From Pedobacter jeongneungensis (GTDB lineage Bacteria > Bacteroidota > Bacteroidia > Sphingobacteriales > Sphingobacteriaceae), in contig NZ_AYMG01000001.1 of the NCBI RefSeq assembly GCF_000633455.1, forward strand, positions 124,001 to 188,000: 64,000 nucleotides of DNA, read 5' to 3'. The position numbers and the translations under genes were made by a program. Position 1 is the stretch's first letter. The number at the start of each line of letters is the position of its first letter. This document shows positions 25,998-35,082 of the stretch, piece after piece. The notes beneath the pieces were generated by a model that saw nothing but the letters and a program-made list of their open reading frames with translations, made no database searches and was not told the DNA's origin.

Positions 25998-27872
25998 ATG
26001 AGACACTTTCTGCCGCTTGAGATTAAGGATGGGGTATTTCAGCAACATCCAAATTTTGATAATCAAATTGTATTTGATGAAAGCGAATCTGAACAGTATG
26101 ATCAGATGTTTGCACGACATTTTCATTTTACGGTAGCTGACGTAGTTCTCGCAGGAGCATTTTATGGAGGTGCAAAAATTTTATCGCCTAACAAAGATAT
26201 AGATGATACCTCTTTTATAGAAGTCGATCCAGATGGAATACCCTTACAATATCTTGATAAGTCCATTTCAAAGCCAAGTAAAGACTGGGTTGAAGCATAT
26301 TTAATGCAGACTAAGAAATCCGAAAATTTTTATCATACACTTTTTACCCATCTTGATAATCATTATATTACACCATTTCTAAAGTTTAGTTCAAGCTTAG
26401 TTCCAGATCTTTTAAGTTATAAAAAGCTTAGTACTTACAGCCGGTTACTGATATTGGGTGGGCCGGGTTCAGGAAAGACTTCATTAATGAGAAAATTAAC
26501 CTTTGAACTTCTTAAAATAAATGAAAAGAATGGCAATGGCACCCTTTTGCCAGTATACATCCAATTGAGAGATTTGAATTTTGATTCTCATGCGAATAAC
26601 ATACACAAGTATTTTACCTCACTGTATTCTCAAATCGATCCTGCATACGCTGTTTCAACTGAGCGGGAAGGTAGGTTTCTGTTTTTATTTGATGGGTTGG
26701 ACGAAATAGAACATAGACATGTACCAAAATTTATGCAGTGGATAGATTTTCTTGAGGTACAGAAAAAAAGCTATCGAATCTACATTTCATCGAGAGATAT
26801 ATCCGCCTTGAAGTCAAAGGAACTGAAAAAATTTGAGAAAATCAGGATAGAGCCGTTCTCACAAAGTCAGATACTTGAATATTGCCATAGGTTAATTGAT
26901 GACAGATATGCAAGTAAACAATTTTATAATACTATTAGCGAAAATAAGTCTTTATTGTCTCTACTATCAAATCCCTTGCTACTCAGTTTATCAATTGGCG
27001 TATTTCTCACAAAAAAAGTTTTCCCCAATAATTTGACTTTACTCGTCCAAGAAGTTGTAAATCATTTAACTGATAATTGGGACTTAAATAGAAATATTAA
27101 TAGGTATCAAAATTTAAATTCCTCTTTGACCAAAAGTTTTTTAAGTCGTCTATCTTACTTTCTTCATACAAATCATAAGTATAAATTTTCTGTTAAAGAA
27201 GCAGATGGGATAAAACCTATGAAGTTAGAAGGGATAGATATGACTGAAATTTTAGGGGAAATAAAGGAAACGACAGGCTTGTTAAATATTATGAATGGAC
27301 AGTGGAGTTTTTCGCATGTATTCTTTCAAGAATTCTTCTGTGCAAATTATTTAATTGATCGTTCTTCAAGTATAAAAGATGATTATACGCTTTATAAACA
27401 GAATAAAAACTGGATTAATGTCTGGAACCAAGCAATAGAATTCAGTAGCGACCCGGAATTTTATGTTCATAAAGATGCTGCCCAAAAAGGAGAACTCTCA
27501 TTATATCTTAACCGACTTTTAACAATATTAAGAAGATCTGATTATTTAGATGCAAATTTATACGAGGAAGTTCTAAAACAAATTACTGAATTAATTTCTG
27601 TTTACAATGAAGATTTAATAATTCACGACTTAGATGAAGAAGTTATAGTTGTTTCGCTTAGGAAAAAGTCTTCATTGAAAATAGAAATCTTGGAAGAAAT
27701 ATTAAGAAATGCACTGGTGAAGAACCCCAATCGTTTTTCTTATGATTCTCAAGATAATCTAAACAATTCGATGTTCGGAAAATTAATAATTAAGCTTTTG
27801 ATGTCTAAAGATGAATTTTTCTTAACCCGAACAAGAAATAATATTATTTTGCACAGGACTGAAATACATTAG
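25998..27872 (+). CDS. NACHT-family STAND NTPase
   Basis: 624 residues. A 145-residue N-terminal part of unknown type includes one hydrophobic stretch (VADVVLAGAFYGGAKIL). The NACHT module has Walker A GGPGSGKTS at about 154-162 and Walker B FLFLFDGLDE ending at 236, the DGxDE form typical of NACHT. Sensor segments follow (YRIYISSRDISALK, RIEPFSQSQILEY, NPLLLSLSIGVF). WSFSHVFFQEFFCANYL near 435 is the winged-helix end. The C-terminal 180 residues are unclassified and may sense the trigger. It forms a two-gene unit with the upstream nucleotidyltransferase and converges with the CBASS genes. Confidence 0.88.
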   Translation: MRHFLPLEIKDGVFQQHPNFDNQIVFDESESEQYDQMFARHFHFTVADVVLAGAFYGGAKILSPNKDIDDTSFIEVDPDGIPLQYLDKSISKPSKDWVEAYLMQTKKSENFYHTLFTHLDNHYITPFLKFSSSLVPDLLSYKKLSTYSRLLILGGPGSGKTSLMRKLTFELLKINEKNGNGTLLPVYIQLRDLNFDSHANNIHKYFTSLYSQIDPAYAVSTEREGRFLFLFDGLDEIEHRHVPKFMQWIDFLEVQKKSYRIYISSRDISALKSKELKKFEKIRIEPFSQSQILEYCHRLIDDRYASKQFYNTISENKSLLSLLSNPLLLSLSIGVFLTKKVFPNNLTLLVQEVVNHLTDNWDLNRNINRYQNLNSSLTKSFLSRLSYFLHTNHKYKFSVKEADGIKPMKLEGIDMTEILGEIKETTGLLNIMNGQWSFSHVFFQEFFCANYLIDRSSSIKDDYTLYKQNKNWINVWNQAIEFSSDPEFYVHKDAAQKGELSLYLNRLLTILRRSDYLDANLYEEVLKQITELISVYNEDLIIHDLDEEVIVVSLRKKSSLKIEILEEILRNALVKNPNRFSYDSQDNLNNSMFGKLIIKLLMSKDEFFLTRTRNNIILHRTEIH

Positions 27873-27898
27873 GAAGGTTTCTTATACCATAGAAATAA

Positions 27899-28672
27899 TC
27901 AAGTAATGCCATGATCGACTTTTATCTCTTCCCATTTCGCAGAAAGCATTTCATTTAGATTCTTGAATAATTTATCGTCCAATATGATACCTGCCCACGA
28001 AATCGTAGATTCGTAATTGATTACATTGTGTATGAGTAAAAGGTTTCGTTTTTCCTGTTGTGCAGAACTAAATAAAAGCTTGAAATAGTTAAATATGGAT
28101 TGAACCTGAAAGTAATATATTATAACAACAATAGTTTGCTGAAAGATAGTATATGGTAATGCAAATTGCAAAAATGTTGCAACTGTAATTTTATCAGTAA
28201 CCATAACTAAAAGCGTGAACAATAGGATTATTAGCAAACTTTTTATTAGTAAGGATTTAATCATTTTGCCCGAAATTGTCATCGAGAAAAAAGAGTTTTC
28301 AAAACAGTTGATGCCCATCTTGTATACTCCTGGTTCGAACTCTTCGTTAGAATAGTATCCTTCAGATCGAGAATCTGCCAAATTGGTGTTGAGACTGTTA
28401 TCAATGAAATCTTTTCTTCTTCGCTGCTCAGCAAGTTGAAGTAAAAATTTTTTTAACAAATCACCGATAAAATAAAAAAGAGAAAAAATCCCAATTACAT
28501 AATTCAAATTTTCTGAATAGCTCTCTTTTTCGCCAACTTGAAATACTTGCGATAATGTGAGTACAATTACTCCCAAGATTAGAATTAGATAAAGGAACCA
28601 ATTTAAATATTTATCAATCGTTTTTACCTGTTCAAAGTTTATCTTGAACGGTACAATTCTTATTCTTTCCAT
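27899..28672 (-). CDS. CBASS S-4TM membrane effector
   Basis: 257 residues. Four hydrophobic segments are arranged as two pairs: about 23-44 and 57-78, then about 138-160 and 168-190. Between them is an acidic soluble loop and at the end a soluble tail. This 2+2 topology, next to a CD-NTase, matches the SMODS-associated 4TM (S-4TM) effectors, thought to disrupt the inner membrane when bound by a cyclic nucleotide. The start codon is 3 bases after the CD-NTase stop. Confidence 0.8.
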   Translation of the reverse strand: MERIRIVPFKINFEQVKTIDKYLNWFLYLILILGVIVLTLSQVFQVGEKESYSENLNYVIGIFSLFYFIGDLLKKFLLQLAEQRRRKDFIDNSLNTNLADSRSEGYYSNEEFEPGVYKMGINCFENSFFSMTISGKMIKSLLIKSLLIILLFTLLVMVTDKITVATFLQFALPYTIFQQTIVVIIYYFQVQSIFNYFKLLFSSAQQEKRNLLLIHNVINYESTISWAGIILDDKLFKNLNEMLSAKWEEIKVDHGIT

Positions 28673-28675
28673 TTA

Positions 28676-29554
28676 CTATCTGCTTGGGAATTTCCCATTA
28701 TAAAATAAGTTCCACCAATAAAAGGCATTATCCACATTTCCATCCCGTTCATTATAGGCCTTTATAACACGACCATAGCCAGTTTTCAGCTTTGAAAGTG
28801 CTATATCTTTTTTTGCAGGGCTCTTGCAAGGGTTAACATAACCTGAAATGCCCATTGGATCTTGTATACGAGGCAAATCATTTTCGTAAAGAAATTTTAT
28901 AATATTTTTTATATCGATATCAAATATTATTGAATTTTCCAACTCGGCATATTTTGTTACCCGTAATTCAAGATAAAATGAGTAGATGGGGATTTCGTTG
29001 TAAAACTTCCAAGCTTTTATTAGTTGAATTAACGGTTTTAATTTCCCACCTAATCGTAGATCCTCTCGATTTACATAAGCAATATGGGCAGTAGGACTGG
29101 ATTTCATCCACCCACCATCATGGCTCGGAATATTGTAGGCATGTCTTTTGCCAACAGGGGTTTCAATTAAAGCATTATAATAAGCAGGCGTTAATTCTAG
29201 TCTTTCAGATGCATATTTGCCAAAGGGTATTCTAACTGCAGGACTTTTTACCTCAATCCCAGGGGTTCTGGGGAATGTTCGTTGGAGAGCTTCTTTGACA
29301 ATTCTTAATGTCTTTGATGAATCTAAGTAAAAGTTTCCACCGGGACATCTAGCAAAATAGTCGGTATCGCTATGATGTCTAACACCGGTTCCATTTCCAA
29401 ATGATCCTGTTTCAAAGAAATATGAGCAACCAAAATTATTTTCTAAGCATCGTTTTACCGAATCTTTATGAGATGCAGCTTTTTCATGTTCCGAATTTAA
29501 GGGTTTAATCGAATTAATTAAAAAATCGAAACCTTGAGAGATTGATCTAGACAT
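28676..29554 (-). CDS. CD-NTase (CBASS cyclic-oligonucleotide synthase)
   Basis: 292 residues. Nucleotidyltransferase motif Gly50-Ser51 with Asp63-x-Asp65 (GSFGNGTGVRHHSDTDYF), and a likely third acidic residue Glu120 in RLELTPAY. KPLIQLIKAWKFYN near 182 is the start of the helical OAS1-like C-terminal domain. It would make a cyclic di- or trinucleotide on phage infection and activate the S-4TM protein. No Cap2/Cap3 or HORMA/TRIP13 genes are present, so it is a minimal (type I) CBASS. Confidence 0.88.
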   Translation of the reverse strand: MSRSISQGFDFLINSIKPLNSEHEKAASHKDSVKRCLENNFGCSYFFETGSFGNGTGVRHHSDTDYFARCPGGNFYLDSSKTLRIVKEALQRTFPRTPGIEVKSPAVRIPFGKYASERLELTPAYYNALIETPVGKRHAYNIPSHDGGWMKSSPTAHIAYVNREDLRLGGKLKPLIQLIKAWKFYNEIPIYSFYLELRVTKYAELENSIIFDIDIKNIIKFLYENDLPRIQDPMGISGYVNPCKSPAKKDIALSKLKTGYGRVIKAYNERDGNVDNAFYWWNLFYNGKFPSR

Positions 29555-30194
29555 AAGTAATTTTAACGCAATTTAATGTTTTCTTTGATAAGAATTGAGA
29601 CTCATCATAATAATGATTTATCTTGATTTTTAAACTTATTGTCGTCACCTCCTGCTTAGTTTCAATTTCCATTCTTTTCCTCATGAATTTTAATCAACAA
29701 CAATTGGTCTTTGACATTCGGTTGGTAATAAAACATTATCCATCTTGGTCTGGAAACTCTGCAAAACCTGAGATGATGGAGATTTTAAATAAAATATCCA
29801 TTTTTCTTTTTTTAAAATTCTTTTCCGTAATTTTTTGAAAAATTAATGGACTCAAACATAATGAACAATTTCATTCACCTCCCAGGCGGCTGCTTTATGC
29901 AATCAAATTTGACTTTTGCCGAACCGCCTCAATCTTTTCTATCCAATCGTAATCTATATAAAGGATATATATCCAAACATTAAACAAAATCTGATTATTC
30001 GCAATAGTGATAAGGATTAAAAAGATTTCTTTACAGTGAACTTTCGCAATCAAGACTTTATTGCACTTTAACTAAATTTTACATTTATTGGCTGATTACG
30101 GGTTTCCGTAAAAATTCAGCTGAGATCTATTTTACATTGCACAAAAATAAGACAGGCACGACCGCGGGCCGGATTATAAGAAATATCAAGAGAT
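29555..30194. other. Intergenic region between CBASS and Qat
   Basis: 640 bases between divergent operons. I see no supported gene; a 71-codon frame at 29623 starts with TTG and looks like chance. The right part holds the quasi-palindrome at 30095-30112. Base composition changes from very AT-rich to clearly more GC-rich just before qatA. Confidence 0.5.
30095..30112 (+). promoter_or_regulatory. 18-bp quasi-palindrome upstream of qatA (copy 1)
   Basis: ATTACGGGTTTCCGTAAA, arms TTACGG/CCGTAA around GTTT. The exact reverse complement recurs at 49534-49551. Upstream position in both cases suggests an operator. Confidence 0.45.
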
Positions 30195-32027
30195 ATGTGG
30201 AACGACAAAGAAACTGATGTAGATCTCCTGGGCTATGAAAAGATAGCTGAGACCATATATGAAATCGTAAAGGACAATCATTTGAGGCCGCTTACAATTG
30301 GTGTGTATGGGGACTGGGGGGTAGGCAAATCCTCAATACTGGCCCTGTTGCAGAAGAAGGTTAAAAAACTTGATAAGCAGGAACAAAAAAAAATCCATAC
30401 CATTATGTTCAATGGATGGCTTTTTCAGGGATATGAGGACACCAAGTCGGCCCTGATGGAAACCATCGTAACCGATCTTGCCCGACTCCAGCCAAATGTT
30501 GAAAAGATCAAAACATTAACCAAATCGCTGCTCAAAAGAATCAACTGGCTGAAGGTAGCAAAAGTATCCGCAGGGGTACTCTGGACCGGCATGACTGGAA
30601 TCCCCCATCCCGGCCTTGTCGGAGAGGCCGTAAGTTTTGTTAAAGGTGTGGGTGAAAAAATTGGGGTATCTGGTTATGCGAAAGATTCAGGCGATGATGC
30701 ATGGCTTAAGGAAGAGGAGGAACAGACTGTACCGAGTCAAATCCATGCCTTCCGAAAAGAGTTCAAGGAGCTCATCGAGACCTCACAAATCGAACAGCTG
30801 ATCATACTGGTGGATGATCTTGACCGCTGCCTTCCCAAAGCCGTTATTGAAATTCTTGAAGCCATTCGGTTATTCCTGTTTGTGGAGGGCACAGTGTTCG
30901 TAATCTCGGCAGATGAGCGCATGATCGAATATGCCGTAAGGGACCATTTTCCGAATCTTCCCTCGGATTATAAAGACTATACCCGAAACTATCTGGAGAA
31001 ACTTATCCAGATTCCCATCAGGGTTCCATTAATGAACAAGCTACAGACCGGAAACTATATTAAGTTCCTGATGCTGCAGAACCATCTCGGCAATAACATG
31101 GAAGAGATGGAACGGATCTATGGAGTATATGAATCAAAGAAAAAATTGCCCTATGAAAGCGTTGAACTTACCTACGACATTGTCAAAGAAGCCTTTGGCG
31201 GAGCATCAGAACAGTTGCGCAAGACCTTACTTGTCGGCGACACCTTATATCCAGTGCTGTCAACCGGCCTGAAAGGTAACCCCCGGAATACCAAACGCTT
31301 CCTCAATTCTCTTTTTCTTAGAATGAAGATAGGGGCGATTCATGGCCTGAAAGATTTGATCCGGCTGGATGTTCTATCTAAACTCATGCTGCTGGAGATT
31401 TTCAACGACGAAAGATATCAGGAGCTGGTCAACCAGGTCTCCGGGGCGGAAGATGGCAAGTATTCGGAAGCGGCGGTTTTTGAAGATGCAGAACTGGATG
31501 ATACAGCACTGAATCCTGCAATGGTGAAATGGAACAAGCTAGAACCTTCACTCAAAGATGAAGACCTCAGGCCCTATATCTTTATTTCCAAAGAGAAAGC
31601 CATTTCCTTTGATAAAGAGAATCTGCTGTCCCAAACAGTAGTTTCTATGCTTAAGCAACTAGGTACGGGATCATTAATGGAGTTAAATGCGGCAGAAAGA
31701 GAACTGCAGCAGATTGGCCAACAGGATGCCAACCTTATCTTCGATAAGCTCATAGAAAACGCCAAGAAACTGGAACGGCTGACCTCCCAGCCTAATGAGG
31801 TCAAGGGACTTTATCGAGTGATCAAGATCTTTCCGAACTTAGAGATCAAGTTTCTTGATTTTCTTGCGACCAGACCAGCAACCAGTTTAGGCCCCTGGGC
31901 AATCACAGAATCGAACTTTATTACCACTGCTGCCAAAGAAAGATTTAACGAGTTGTTAGAAACCTGGAAAGTCCAGGCGACAGGCGCACTTAAAACCCTG
32001 GCCGGGCAATCTCCGTCCTTAAAATAG
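30195..32027 (+). CDS. qatA: QatA, KAP-type P-loop ATPase of the Qat defence system
   Basis: 610 residues. Walker A GDWGVGKS at 39-46; Walker B LIILVDDLDRC near 205 followed by VFVISADERMIEYAV, the KAP NTPase signature. FNGWLFQGYED after Walker A is also typical. No clear transmembrane pair is inserted between the Walker motifs, only a moderately hydrophobic Gly-rich stretch. It is the first gene of a complete qatABCD operon with gaps of 4 and 3 bases and one 4-base overlap. Qat is a known anti-phage system of unclear mechanism. Confidence 0.88.
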   Translation: MWNDKETDVDLLGYEKIAETIYEIVKDNHLRPLTIGVYGDWGVGKSSILALLQKKVKKLDKQEQKKIHTIMFNGWLFQGYEDTKSALMETIVTDLARLQPNVEKIKTLTKSLLKRINWLKVAKVSAGVLWTGMTGIPHPGLVGEAVSFVKGVGEKIGVSGYAKDSGDDAWLKEEEEQTVPSQIHAFRKEFKELIETSQIEQLIILVDDLDRCLPKAVIEILEAIRLFLFVEGTVFVISADERMIEYAVRDHFPNLPSDYKDYTRNYLEKLIQIPIRVPLMNKLQTGNYIKFLMLQNHLGNNMEEMERIYGVYESKKKLPYESVELTYDIVKEAFGGASEQLRKTLLVGDTLYPVLSTGLKGNPRNTKRFLNSLFLRMKIGAIHGLKDLIRLDVLSKLMLLEIFNDERYQELVNQVSGAEDGKYSEAAVFEDAELDDTALNPAMVKWNKLEPSLKDEDLRPYIFISKEKAISFDKENLLSQTVVSMLKQLGTGSLMELNAAERELQQIGQQDANLIFDKLIENAKKLERLTSQPNEVKGLYRVIKIFPNLEIKFLDFLATRPATSLGPWAITESNFITTAAKERFNELLETWKVQATGALKTLAGQSPSLK

Positions 32028-32031
32028 ATTT

Positions 32032-32889
32032 ATGGGAACTTCAAAACAGGGCACCGGGCCACGACCGGCCACGCCACTAATACCTGATTGGATAAACGAT
32101 CAAAACGGGCCGGAGCCATCGCTCCAGCCAAATGACAATCCCCAACCAGACAATCCTGATGCCCCGGAAATTCCTGAACAACCACAGCCCGAGAAAGCGG
32201 AAAACAGGTTTGCAGAAGCCAGAAACAGGTTTAGTTCTTACGTTAAGGATTCTTCCAATGGCAATAGCGGCGCTTTACGTGACGCATTCAGGAGTTATGT
32301 GAACAAATCGGGCGGAGGTCCGGGCACCTTTTCCAAACGAATGCGTCCTGCCGCTGCCAGAGTTTCTGGCTTTGTAAACCTGTTGGATACCGTTAGGGAG
32401 AATCTGGGCAACGCACTTGTTTTATTTAACCTTACTGAATATCAGGATAGGCCTCTGCTGGAAGTCTTAGGAGCATTCACGGATGTGATCTTTGATGAGG
32501 ATAGCCCCTATGCCAACATCCAGGACGACAGCATCAACAAACTCGCTTACTCACAAACCATTATCCGGATTGCGGAGGATGAACAGATTGATCTTGGAAG
32601 CCTTTCCAATGAAAATATTGAAGTGATGACCGCAATATTTATCGAAGAAACCATCGCCACACGCGTGATCTGCGATATCGGACAGACCCTATTCAAGAAA
32701 GACAAGCTGAGTTCGGAGATCATCGATATAGAAGAGAACGTCTACCAGATTGTCAGTGGATTGGTCCGGGTACAGATCATGCCTGAAATCATTGCTACCC
32801 ATCGGGGCAATAAAGAAGAACTTGAAAAGAAAATTGAAAACATTTACAGGATTGCATTTGACTGCATAGCTGGAACCTTAGAAAATTAA
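32032..32889 (+). CDS. qatB: QatB, Qat defence system component
   Basis: 285 residues. The first 60 are disordered, rich in Pro, Gln and Asn (PDWINDQNGPEPSLQPNDNP). Then comes a Gly/Ser stretch with FRSYVNKSGGGPGTFSKR and a helical C-terminal half with IEVMTAIFIEETIATRV. I assign it by position between QatA and the QueC-like QatC and by length; no catalytic motif is visible. It starts 4 bases after qatA. Confidence 0.8.
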   Translation: MGTSKQGTGPRPATPLIPDWINDQNGPEPSLQPNDNPQPDNPDAPEIPEQPQPEKAENRFAEARNRFSSYVKDSSNGNSGALRDAFRSYVNKSGGGPGTFSKRMRPAAARVSGFVNLLDTVRENLGNALVLFNLTEYQDRPLLEVLGAFTDVIFDEDSPYANIQDDSINKLAYSQTIIRIAEDEQIDLGSLSNENIEVMTAIFIEETIATRVICDIGQTLFKKDKLSSEIIDIEENVYQIVSGLVRVQIMPEIIATHRGNKEELEKKIENIYRIAFDCIAGTLEN

Positions 32890-32892
32890 GAA

Positions 32893-34233
32893 ATGGCAAA
32901 ATTTGCGATGATCGTTAAACTTGGCAATGCCGATGCCGGTGTTACCATAAACGCTGCCGACTATGGTCAGGTGGCCGACCTCAAGATATTGTGCAATGGC
33001 AGCAGGGATGAGGTAAAACTGAGTAAACTTTTCATGGGCATGAAGCAGCTCAAGCTTGAACCCAATGAACTAGCAATGGATCTATTGGTGGTTGCCTGTG
33101 CCATGTACGGTGCTGACACTAGGATTGATCGCCTTAAAACCGCAGACGACAGTTGGACAAGGCGAATAGACCTGTTTATCCCGGTAAGTGATGTCACAGT
33201 ATGGAATGAACAGGTGCCGCTATTAAAGAAAATATTTGGGTTTCTCAGCGGTGACCTATGGAACATCAGTTTTCGCGAGCGTAGCGGGATGTCTGCAATA
33301 ACACCGATAAGCAGGCTTAAAAAATTTGGCATGCCATACCAGACTGATACGGTCTGTCTGTTTTCAGGCGGTATGGACAGCTTCATCGGCGGCATTGATC
33401 TTTTGTCCAAAGGTATCCAGCCTTTGTTTCTGGGACATGCAAAATCCTCCGACGTTTCGCCCAACCAGAGATTCTGTGAACAGGCGCTCACCAATGCTTT
33501 TCCCACTTTGAGCTTTAAGCGCCTATATGCCTTTGTCAGAATCCCAAAGAAAAACCTGTTCGGACAGGAAGAAAAGACCGAACGCGGAAGATCATTTTTG
33601 TTTCTGACATTGGGCTCGATCTGCGCATCTGCGCTTAATCCGGGCATGCCCTCTACACTGATCATCCCGGAAAACGGTTTGATCAGCCTCAATCTTCCAT
33701 TAACACCGATGCGTACAGGTTCACACAGCACCCGGACAACCCATCCGCACTACCTGGAGCTGATGCAATCCCTGCTGGATAAATTGACCTTAGGGGTTAG
33801 GCTTCACAATCCTTATCAGTTCAAAACGAAAGGCGAAATGTTAAGGGAATGTGCTGACCCTTCTCTTGTCGAAAAAACAAGAACCATGTCCTGTAGTCAT
33901 CCCTCTGGCCGTTTTCAGGGCAAGGGCAACGGTCATTGCGGAACCTGCGTACCCTGTATCATCCGATTGGCCTCGTTCAAGGCGGCCGGGAAAACTGAGG
34001 TTAAGGATTACAGGACCGATATTTTTGATGCGGCGCAGTTGGATACCAAAACAAAAAAGGATAATATTGTAGCCTTTAAATATATGGTAGAAAAAAATAG
34101 TCAAAACCCGGTATATATCAAAGGCCTTATTCGTGCAACAGGTCCATTGGGCAAGAATGTTGACGATTATGTTTCCATTTATAAAAGGGGGTTGAAGGAG
34201 GTGGAGAACCTGTTGAGTGGCGTGGTGATATGA
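32893..34233 (+). CDS. qatC: QatC, QueC-like PP-loop ATPase of Qat
   Basis: 446 residues. PP-loop motif FSGGMDSF at about 157-164, then KGIQPLFLGHAKS. A cysteine cluster near residue 335-355 (CSHPSGRF, then HCGTCVPC) resembles the zinc site of QueC, which makes the 7-deazaguanine precursor preQ0. The N-terminal 150 residues are extra compared with QueC. No other queuosine genes are near, so a modification step inside Qat defence is likely. The stop overlaps qatD in ATGA. Confidence 0.88.
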   Translation: MAKFAMIVKLGNADAGVTINAADYGQVADLKILCNGSRDEVKLSKLFMGMKQLKLEPNELAMDLLVVACAMYGADTRIDRLKTADDSWTRRIDLFIPVSDVTVWNEQVPLLKKIFGFLSGDLWNISFRERSGMSAITPISRLKKFGMPYQTDTVCLFSGGMDSFIGGIDLLSKGIQPLFLGHAKSSDVSPNQRFCEQALTNAFPTLSFKRLYAFVRIPKKNLFGQEEKTERGRSFLFLTLGSICASALNPGMPSTLIIPENGLISLNLPLTPMRTGSHSTRTTHPHYLELMQSLLDKLTLGVRLHNPYQFKTKGEMLRECADPSLVEKTRTMSCSHPSGRFQGKGNGHCGTCVPCIIRLASFKAAGKTEVKDYRTDIFDAAQLDTKTKKDNIVAFKYMVEKNSQNPVYIKGLIRATGPLGKNVDDYVSIYKRGLKEVENLLSGVVI

Positions 34234-34976
34234 GCAACGTGCCCTTGATTGATACCCATTGTCACCTTGATCTGGTGAAAGGAATCCAAAGACTTGCGGG
34301 GGATGAAGATTTGACTGGTATCAAAACAATCACAGTCACCAATAGTCCAATGTTTTACCTACCCAATCTGAACCTGTTCAAAACAGCCAAAAACATCCGG
34401 GTGGCATTAGGCCTTCATCCTGAGCTAGCCGTTCAGCAAAAAGTTCATCTGCCACTGATAACGGAACTTCTTGCAGATTCAAGATTTATTGGAGAAATAG
34501 GGCTGGATGGTTCGCAGGACTTCAAGGAACAATATCCCCAGCAATTAAGTAACTTTAAAGCAATACTTGGCGAGATAGGTAAGTACGGGGATAAGATATT
34601 AACGGTACATAGCAGAAATGCAGCCAAAGAGACCGTTGAGCTGTTGCATCAATATTTATCCAAAACTAATTGTAAGATCATCATGCATTGGTATACCGGA
34701 AATATTGATGTGCTAATGCAGGCGATAGGCTACGGTTACTATTTCTCCGTTAACCATAAAATGTTGAGAAGTAAAAGAGCAATATTGCTCATCAAAGAGA
34801 TTCCATTGAGAAATATATTGACCGAAACCGATTCACCTTTTACATTCGATGAACAGGTTGATTCCCGCAGGAAATCACTGGAAATTACTGTTTCAGGGCT
34901 GGCCACTATCTATGGCATTAATGAGCTGGAAATAAAAAAGAAAATATATAGTAATTTTAAGGATTTGTTATCCTAA
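34230..34976 (+). CDS. qatD: QatD, TatD-family metal-dependent nuclease of Qat
   Basis: 248 residues. Metal ligands of the TatD fold are visible: DTHCHLDL near 8, FIGEIGLDG near 87, LTVHSRNA near 129, IMHWYTG near 151 and LTETDSPF near 196. It overlaps qatC by 4 bases. An AT-rich hairpin AAAACATT/AATGTTTT right at the stop (34975-34994) may end the operon. Confidence 0.88.
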   Translation: MSNVPLIDTHCHLDLVKGIQRLAGDEDLTGIKTITVTNSPMFYLPNLNLFKTAKNIRVALGLHPELAVQQKVHLPLITELLADSRFIGEIGLDGSQDFKEQYPQQLSNFKAILGEIGKYGDKILTVHSRNAAKETVELLHQYLSKTNCKIIMHWYTGNIDVLMQAIGYGYYFSVNHKMLRSKRAILLIKEIPLRNILTETDSPFTFDEQVDSRRKSLEITVSGLATIYGINELEIKKKIYSNFKDLLS

Positions 34977-35082
34977 AACATTTACCAATGTTTTTCAAAA
35001 CTTAATACAGTCGAATCATTAAATATGGCAAAAGTGGTCAAAGATTCTGCATAGAAATCCATTGTATGCTTACTTTTACGTT

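Noticed and set aside
29623..29838. 71-codon frame between CBASS and Qat
   Set aside because: Starts with TTG, low complexity, no family and no context support.
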